9,909 nucleotides of DNA from Singulisphaera sp. GP187 (GTDB taxonomy: Bacteria > Pseudomonadota > Gammaproteobacteria > Burkholderiales > Burkholderiaceae_C). Below, one piece after another: positions 5,496-9,909 of the stretch; within the stretch, counting starts at the first letter, position 1; every line of letters starts with the position of its first letter. The notes under the pieces were generated by a model that had not been told where the DNA came from, searched no databases, and was given only the letters and a program-made list of their open reading frames with translations. Both the position numbers and the translations under genes were made by a program. Location: assembly GCA_943327965.2 (NCBI GenBank), contig CALPYQ020000031.1, positions 1 to 9,909 on the forward strand. The letters run 5' to 3'.

Positions 5496-6569
5496 ATGAG
5501 CCAAGTTTTCTTCCCCAAAATCATTTCTAAAGTGACAGCCTTAACTGGTTGCCTCTTAATCAGTACCTTTCAAATGGCGCTCGCGCAAGCGCCTGCTGCC
5601 ATCAACATTTACTCGGCGCGCCACTATCCAACGGATGAGGCTTTGTACAGTGATTTCACAAAATTGACGGGTATCAAAATAAACCGTGTGGATGCAGATG
5701 ATGCTGGCATCTTGGCCAGGTTGAAAGCAGAAGGGGCTGCGTCACCGGCCGATGTCATTTTGTTGGTCGATGCTTCGCGCTTGTGGCGTGCAGAAATAGA
5801 TGGTTTGTTTTTACCCATCAAATCCAAGTTGTTGGATGAAGCCATTCCAGAGAATCTCAGGGCCAAACGTTCTGACAACGGCGGCACCGCTTGGTTTGGC
5901 TTGTCCACCCGAGCCAGAGTCATTGTGTATGACAAACAAAAGCTCAAAATAACAGACGTCGATACATACGAAAAATTGGCAGATGCAAAGTTCAAGGGAA
6001 AATTGTGCATCCGTTCAGGCTCTCACCCTTACAACCTGAGTTTGTTTGGCGCCATGATGGATCACTTGGGGCCACAACAAACCGAAGTATGGTTAAAAGG
6101 CTTGGTTGCCAATATGGCACGCAATCCAGCCGGTGGTGATACCGATCAAATTAAAGGGGTTGCATCAGGAGAGTGCGCCGTTGCAGTTACCAACACCTAT
6201 TATTTAGCGCGTTTAATGCGTTCCAGTAGTCCTGCCGATAAGGCAATCATTGACAAAGTAGGCGTTGTTTTCCCGAACCAATCCAGTTGGGGCACTCACT
6301 TGAACATCGCGGGTGGTGCTATTGCCAAGAATTCCAAGAACACTGGAAATGCCATCAAATTCTTGGAATATTTGGCCTCTGCATCCGCTCAAAATCATTT
6401 TGCAAATGGCAACAACGAGTGGCCAGTTTCTAAAGGGGTGACATTTGACAATCCCGCTTTGAAGGCCATGTCGGGTGGAACTTTTAAAAGTGAAGTGTTG
6501 CCCATCAGCGCCGTCGGCATGAATCAAATTAAGGTTCAACAGATGTTGGACCGAGTGGGTTTTAAATAA
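5496..6569 (+). CDS. fbpA: periplasmic ferric iron-binding protein of the iron ABC transporter (FbpA/FutA type)
   Basis: Captures Fe(III) in the periplasm and hands it to the FbpB permease. The 357 residues start with a Sec signal peptide: K8 and K12, a hydrophobic stretch, then M-A-L-A30 with cleavage before Q31. The fold is that of a bacterial extracellular solute-binding protein. The likely iron ligands are those of the FutA/Campylobacter cFbpA group: H43 and Y44 (in YSARHY), Y179 (SHPYN) and the tandem Y235-Y236 (NTYY). C171 and C227 are the only mature-part cysteines and probably form a disulfide. The ATG at 5496 is chosen because AGAG at 5486-5489 lies 6 bases before it; an in-frame TTG at 5490 directly abuts that site. 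A Fur box and promoter precede it. It converges with the pterin dehydratase gene with only 10 bases between stops. Confidence 0.94.
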   Translation: MSQVFFPKIISKVTALTGCLLISTFQMALAQAPAAINIYSARHYPTDEALYSDFTKLTGIKINRVDADDAGILARLKAEGAASPADVILLVDASRLWRAEIDGLFLPIKSKLLDEAIPENLRAKRSDNGGTAWFGLSTRARVIVYDKQKLKITDVDTYEKLADAKFKGKLCIRSGSHPYNLSLFGAMMDHLGPQQTEVWLKGLVANMARNPAGGDTDQIKGVASGECAVAVTNTYYLARLMRSSSPADKAIIDKVGVVFPNQSSWGTHLNIAGGAIAKNSKNTGNAIKFLEYLASASAQNHFANGNNEWPVSKGVTFDNPALKAMSGGTFKSEVLPISAVGMNQIKVQQMLDRVGFK

Positions 6570-6579
6570 CGATCAATCT

Positions 6580-6900
6580 TTAGGGGGTGGACAAGTCAGA
6601 AAAAAACTGATCACAAATGTTTGCCATTTGAATGTCTTTGATGCTCAAGCCTTGTACATCATGCGTTGTCCAAGTAATTTCAACTTTGTTGTAAACATTG
6701 AACCATTCAGGGTGATGGTTGTGTCGTTCTGCTTCTGTGGCAACTTTGGTCATGAATGCAAAAGCTTGATCGAAATTTGAAAATCTAAATGTTCTTTGAA
6801 TGGCATTTGATTGATCGTTCAAGGACCATAGAGGCAAGTCCTGAAGATGCTTGGCCACTTCAGACGCTTGCAAGAGTTGTAATGCCTTAACTTTTGCCAT
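6580..6900 (-). CDS. pterin-4a-carbinolamine dehydratase
   Basis: A 106-residue cytoplasmic protein of the PCD/DCoH family, full length for the family. It dehydrates 4a-hydroxytetrahydrobiopterin during recycling of the pterin cofactor of aromatic amino acid hydroxylases. The active-site signature is intact: E58-x3-H62-H63-P64, followed by W66, Y70, H80 and D89. The usual GG after the THD-like segment is Q83-G84 here. The start is supported by AGGGA (6909-6905 on the minus strand), 4 bases before the ATG. It stands alone, divergent from the DUF2796 operon and convergent with fbpA. No phenylalanine hydroxylase gene is in the window, so its pterin partner is not shown. Many bacteria carry this gene without a known hydroxylase partner. 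Confidence 0.93.
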   Translation of the reverse strand: MAKVKALQLLQASEVAKHLQDLPLWSLNDQSNAIQRTFRFSNFDQAFAFMTKVATEAERHNHHPEWFNVYNKVEITWTTHDVQGLSIKDIQMANICDQFFSDLSTP

Positions 6901-6952
6901 GTTTTCCCTGAATTCTTCGTTGGTAAATTGTTAGACTCTCATTAACATTGAT

Positions 6953-6988
6953 GATAATCGGGACAATTTCTAATTGCAGTTAAAGGGG
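6953..6988 (+). promoter_or_regulatory. candidate promoter and ribosome binding site of the DUF2796 operon
   Basis: GATAAT (6953-6958) is a five-of-six -10 match within the AT-rich divergent gap, but no convincing -35 is found at 16-18 bases upstream. Transcription would start near 6965. AAAGGGG (6982-6988) is the ribosome binding site; its spacing suits the second of two tandem ATG codons (6993) better than the first (6990). No good Zur or Fur site is recognised here. Confidence 0.35.
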
Positions 6989-6989
6989 C

Positions 6990-7499
6990 ATGATGCTTTC
7001 CATCTTCTTTCGAATGTTTGTTGTTTCTGGCTTATCTTTGATGGCTTTGCCCTCGATTGCCCAGCATTCACATGGCAAGGGTCTGCTGCAACTTAGTTTG
7101 AATGGAGATCTTTTGCAAGGGCAGTGGACCATGCCCATGGAAGCTTTGCTGGGGTTTGAGCAGTTGCCCAAAAATCCTAAGCAAACTGAGGCCATGAATG
7201 ATTTGCAGAAGTCTCTCCAAAACGCCAGTTATTTCATTGAATTACCGGCCGAGGCAAAGTGTCAGCAAATTGAGGTCAAAGCCGATTCAGACATGTTTCA
7301 GGGGATTAAAGGCAAAGCCCACAGCGATCTTCAGTACGCCTTTAAGTTCAAATGTGCCAATCCCCAAGCATTGACCAAGTTTGGCTTTCCATTTTTCAAG
7401 TCACACATTAAGTCGCATCAGCTTAAAGTGGAGTGGGTATCTCAAGGCGCACAAAAATCTGCAACGGTTCGTTCTAGCAAGCCCACATTTGCGTTATGA
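6990..7499 (+). CDS. DUF2796 (ZrgA-like) periplasmic protein
   Basis: A 169-residue (or 168 from the second ATG) exported protein. The signal peptide runs to about A24 (L-P-S-I-A), leaving a mature N-terminus QHSHGKG with two histidines. The family pattern is clear: HxHG start, a GFEQLP segment near 55-60, C91 and C122 as a probable disulfide, and a C-terminal WVSQG segment. In Vibrio cholerae a DUF2796 protein, ZrgA, belongs to a zinc-responsive uptake system. Many family members carry a long histidine-rich loop between the two cysteines; here that region (about 98-118) has a single histidine, H111. Metal binding, if any, would rest on H26, H28 and H111. It is the first gene of the operon, and its stop overlaps the next start as ATGA, implying translational coupling. 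Role in metal handling is inferred from family and context. Confidence 0.82.
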   Translation: MMLSIFFRMFVVSGLSLMALPSIAQHSHGKGLLQLSLNGDLLQGQWTMPMEALLGFEQLPKNPKQTEAMNDLQKSLQNASYFIELPAEAKCQQIEVKADSDMFQGIKGKAHSDLQYAFKFKCANPQALTKFGFPFFKSHIKSHQLKVEWVSQGAQKSATVRSSKPTFAL

Positions 7500-8200
7500 C
7501 GGTTTCAGCCCTTGAATTAAGCAACATTGAGTTTTCTTGGTCAAAGCAAATTGCTCCGCTGTTTTCTATTGAATCGCTTTCTTTGCAACAAGGTCAAACC
7601 TTGTTTATTGGCGGACCAAGTGGTTGCGGAAAAACAAGCCTTCTGAGCTTAATTACTGGAATTCAATTGGCGAGGCGGGGTACCTGTCAAGTTTTAGGGA
7701 CAAACTTGGGTCAACTGTCTTCATCTGAAAGAGACCGCTTTAGAGGTGAGCACCTCGGGCTTATTTTTCAACAGTTCAACTTATTGCCTTTTCTAACTGT
7801 TCAAGAAAACATTGAATTACCCAGCAAGTTGTTTGCAAGCCGTTACAACAAGTCTGTGCAACTTTTCGGCAGTGTTCAAAAGCACGTTGACATTCTGTGT
7901 GATGCACTTCATTTGTCGCAAGACCTCCGCCAAAGACAAGCCAATCTATTGTCTGTAGGAGAGCAACAAAGGGTGGCTGCTGCCAGAGCGTTGCTTGGTT
8001 GCCCTGCATTGATTGTTGCTGATGAGCCAACTTCGGCGCTGGACGAAGAGAACAAAATTGATTTTTTAAAATTGTTGCTTACAACTGCCAGAGCTCAAAA
8101 TTCAAGCGTGATTACAGTCAGTCACGACATGCGCATCTCAGCCCAGTTTGATCAGATATTCTTAATGCCAAGTTCGGAGTCCAAACATGTTTTGGCTTAA
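7496..8200 (+). CDS. ABC transporter ATP-binding protein, LolD/MacB class, of the DUF2796 operon
   Basis: A 234-residue cytoplasmic ATPase consisting of a single ABC domain. Motifs are Walker A G40-P-S-G-C-G-K46-T-S, Q-loop Q92 (FQQFNLLPF), Walker B A171-L-I-V-A-D176-E177 and switch histidine H210 in SHD. The signature is L152-S-V-G-E156-Q-Q rather than LSGGQ or LolD's LSGGE, with valine in place of the first glycine. The FNLLPFLTVQEN segment and the short length place it in the LolD/MacB/FtsE group that works with FtsX-fold permeases, not in the metal-importer ATPase group. It overlaps the preceding gene by 4 bases and the permease gene by 14 bases, so the three products are very likely partners. 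Confidence 0.9.
   Translation: MTVSALELSNIEFSWSKQIAPLFSIESLSLQQGQTLFIGGPSGCGKTSLLSLITGIQLARRGTCQVLGTNLGQLSSSERDRFRGEHLGLIFQQFNLLPFLTVQENIELPSKLFASRYNKSVQLFGSVQKHVDILCDALHLSQDLRQRQANLLSVGEQQRVAAARALLGCPALIVADEPTSALDEENKIDFLKLLLTTARAQNSSVITVSHDMRISAQFDQIFLMPSSESKHVLA
8176..8179 (+). promoter_or_regulatory. internal ribosome binding site for the permease gene
   Basis: GGAG inside the end of the ATPase gene lies 7 bases before the ATG at 8187 and supports that start despite the 14-base overlap of the two genes. Confidence 0.6.
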
Positions 8201-9488
8201 GTTGGTTTTTAAAAGTGCATGGTCACGAAAATATTCGCTCAGCCTAGTGGCTGTGTCTGTTTGTTTGTCGGTCATTGTTTTGCTGGGTGTGCAGCAAATC
8301 AGAGCAGATGCTAAGCACAGTTTTTCGAATGCATTAAGTGGCGTTGATTTGGTGGTAGGCCCAAGAGGCAGCCAAACCGATTTACTTTTGTACAGCGTTT
8401 TTCAATTGGGTACGCCTACCCAAAACATGCCTTACGCCGATTTGCAGCGCATCAAAGAAATGCCTGCTGTTGCGTGGACCATTCCTATTCAGTTAGGTGA
8501 TTCCTTTGATGGCTTTCCGGTCATGGGCACCTCTGTTGATTTTTTCAAACACTATCGATCGTCTGGAACGCCATTGTCTTTTCAATCAGGACAAGCGTTT
8601 CAAGATCCAAGTGATGATGCGAACTCGTTGCTACAGGTGGTGGTTGGCGCCGAGGTTGCCGAATCAAAAAAGTTGAAACTTCAAGATGCCTTTGCTTTAA
8701 CGCATGGTTACCAAGCGATAGAAGAAACTGTTCATTCGGATCATCCATTTAAGTTGGTTGGCATTTTGAAGCCCACCGGCACACCGCTAGACAGATCGGT
8801 TTTGATTAGCTTAGAGGCCTTTGAGGCGCTTCATGTGGGTTGGGGCTTTGGATTGAGGCCATCAGCTTTCGATGCCAAACCAGATTCGCAGTCATCCCTG
8901 CCAAGTGTGGCTGAGCTGCGGCCTTCAGAGTTGACAGCAGTTTGGGTAGGACTGCATTCTCGTACGGACGTTTTTGCAGCACGTAAGGCCATAGAGGGCA
9001 TGACGCCCACTAAGTCATCAGTGCCGCTGATGGCGGTGTTACCCGGGGTGGCACTTGATGAATTATGGCAAATAGTGCGAGTGGTTGAAAATGCACTCAT
9101 CGTCATGGGCATCTTGGTGGCGATTTGTTCATTATTGGGCGTTGTTTCGGTTCTATTGGTGGGGCTATCAGCGCGCCGCAAAGAGTTGGCCATTTATCGG
9201 TCCTTGGGCGCTGGTCCACTTTCAATCTTCAAGCTGGTTGCTTTAGAGTCCTTCTTGGTTTGTCTTTTTGCCATAGTAGGGGGTGTGATGGGAACTCAAA
9301 TTTTAATTTTCCTGCTTCAAGATCCGCTACTTCAAAGTTTTGGAATTCAAACCCGACATGTTTGGCCTTCAAGTGACGCATGGCTTAGTATTGGACTTTT
9401 GTTGGGTTGCGCTTTGTTGGCGAGTTTATTGCCCGCTTGGCGTGCGTATCGAATGTCATTGTCGGATGGTCTCAATCCACCGAACTGA
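8187..9488 (+). CDS. FtsX/MacB-fold ABC transporter permease of the DUF2796 operon
   Basis: A 433-residue inner-membrane protein with the four-helix FtsX/MacB topology: helix 1 at about 17-37, a large periplasmic domain (about 38-300), and helices at about 303-327, 349-376 and 399-416. The stretch A329-R-R-K-E-L-A-I-Y-R-S-L-G after helix 2 is the cytoplasmic coupling segment typical of FtsX-like permeases. The periplasmic part contains G52-V-D-L-V-V-G-P-R-G near the membrane and a MacB-core-like G198-T-P-L-D-R segment near 190-215. Histidines H173, H183 and H186 lie just before that segment. Relatives of this fold extract lipoproteins, drive mechanotransmission or export substrates; none is a classical metal importer. 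With DUF2796 and DUF3299 partners a metal-linked role is likely, but direction of transport cannot be read from the sequence. Confidence 0.9.
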   Translation: MFWLKLVFKSAWSRKYSLSLVAVSVCLSVIVLLGVQQIRADAKHSFSNALSGVDLVVGPRGSQTDLLLYSVFQLGTPTQNMPYADLQRIKEMPAVAWTIPIQLGDSFDGFPVMGTSVDFFKHYRSSGTPLSFQSGQAFQDPSDDANSLLQVVVGAEVAESKKLKLQDAFALTHGYQAIEETVHSDHPFKLVGILKPTGTPLDRSVLISLEAFEALHVGWGFGLRPSAFDAKPDSQSSLPSVAELRPSELTAVWVGLHSRTDVFAARKAIEGMTPTKSSVPLMAVLPGVALDELWQIVRVVENALIVMGILVAICSLLGVVSVLLVGLSARRKELAIYRSLGAGPLSIFKLVALESFLVCLFAIVGGVMGTQILIFLLQDPLLQSFGIQTRHVWPSSDAWLSIGLLLGCALLASLLPAWRAYRMSLSDGLNPPN

Positions 9489-9505
9489 GTTCTTTCACGT
9501 TCAGA

Positions 9506-9909
9506 ATGAATCAAATGCAGACAATCGCTCGATTTTTAAATTTGAATAAACTGTTTTTGGCGGTTTGTTTTTTATTTTTTTCTGTTTCGATCCATGCGCA
9601 AACACCTGGTTATCAAAAAATAACATGGGATGATTTATTGAACGAAGAGTGGTATCAACAAATGAAAAAAGACATGGCCAGCTATGGGCGCATGTCATTT
9701 TTAAAGGATGGCTCCGAAGAAGCTGAAAAATTGATGGCCAGTATGCGCAAGAAATTGGACGAGGCGCCCATTTCAACCAAATACATCAATCAAAAAATTA
9801 GGATGCCTGGTTTTGTGGTTCCTTTGGATGCCGTGCGAAATGGACAACGAGAGTTTTTGTTGGTGCCATATTTTGGTGCGTGTATTCATACCCCCCCACC
9901 ACCAGCCAA
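9506..9909 (+). CDS. DUF3299 family exported protein (partial, runs off the right end)
   Basis: An open reading frame of 134 codons with no stop before the window edge, beginning 17 bases after the permease stop. Translation from the ATG at 9506 gives a signal peptide with K15 and a long hydrophobic stretch, ending S-I-H-A31, then QTPG. The mature part has a helical, charged segment (ITWDDL near 39-44) and then R-M-P-G-F-V-V-P-L-D followed by the conserved P-Y-F-G-A-C-I-H-T-P-P-P-P-A, a hallmark of DUF3299. The C-I-H-T motif offers a cysteine and a histidine that could bind metal. The start has no strong Shine-Dalgarno, and an alternative ATG lies at 9515; coupling to the upstream stop is likely. 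The function is unknown. It is the fourth gene of the DUF2796 operon. Confidence 0.85.
   Translation, partial: MNQMQTIARFLNLNKLFLAVCFLFFSVSIHAQTPGYQKITWDDLLNEEWYQQMKKDMASYGRMSFLKDGSEEAEKLMASMRKKLDEAPISTKYINQKIRMPGFVVPLDAVRNGQREFLLVPYFGACIHTPPPPA

Noticed and set aside
6595..6610. TCAG/CTGA hairpin with an A-rich loop near the fbpA and pterin dehydratase ends, as a bidirectional terminator
   Set aside because: The stem has only 4 pairs and lies inside the dehydratase coding sequence, with no T-run in the right place.
6929..6976. Zur box or second Fur box in front of the DUF2796 operon
   Set aside because: TGTTA (6929-6933) and TAACA (6943-6947) are inverted but 9 bases apart instead of the 5 expected for a Zur site. 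TGATAAT at 6952-6958 is only one Fur half-site. CAATT...AATTG (6964-6976) is short and AT-rich. None is convincing, although a Zur site would be expected from the operon's relatives.

Overview
The window looks like the chromosome of a betaproteobacterium, most likely a low-to-mid GC member of the Burkholderiales/Comamonadaceae (freshwater types such as Limnohabitans or Polynucleobacter relatives come to mind). This rests on protein style and gene neighbourhoods only; no rRNA or other marker gene is present. Coding density is very high. There is no tRNA, rRNA, insertion sequence, prophage, CRISPR array or origin, and no gene-free stretch longer than about 120 bases. The whole window can be read as metal and redox physiology, in three blocks plus one orphan gene.

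Block 1 (about 1-2600, + strand) encodes a short rubrerythrin without a rubredoxin domain, a soluble GlpC/HdrD-like protein with two ferredoxin-type [4Fe-4S] motifs and CCG domains, and a DUF3501 protein. It reads as a peroxide-detoxifying set in which the Fe-S protein could feed electrons to the rubrerythrin; that electron route is inference. RNA hairpins sit just before the rubrerythrin and between it and the Fe-S gene, which suggests post-transcriptional tuning.

Block 2 (about 2597-6569) is a ferric iron ABC importer of the Fbp/Fut type, unusually arranged. The fused two-domain permease is on the minus strand, divergent from the ATPase. The ATPase is followed by the periplasmic iron-binding protein, which has its own promoter overlapping a good Fur box. 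The divergent permease/ATPase promoter region carries a perfect 10-bp inverted repeat whose arms contain both putative -10 elements, and the ATPase may be translated from a leaderless mRNA. The permease and DUF3501 genes converge and share a TTAA at their stop codons.

An orphan pterin-4a-carbinolamine dehydratase (6580-6900, minus strand) separates the iron block from the last one.

Block 3 (6990 to the right edge, + strand) is a tightly overlapping operon: a periplasmic DUF2796/ZrgA-like protein, a LolD/MacB-class ATPase, an FtsX/MacB-type permease and a DUF3299 protein cut off by the window end. Related genes in Vibrio cholerae (Zrg system) are tied to zinc uptake. Here the system has an export-type ABC architecture, and its ZrgA-like protein lacks the long histidine-rich loop common in that family, so its substrate and direction are open. 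This block is the best candidate for under-described biology in the window.
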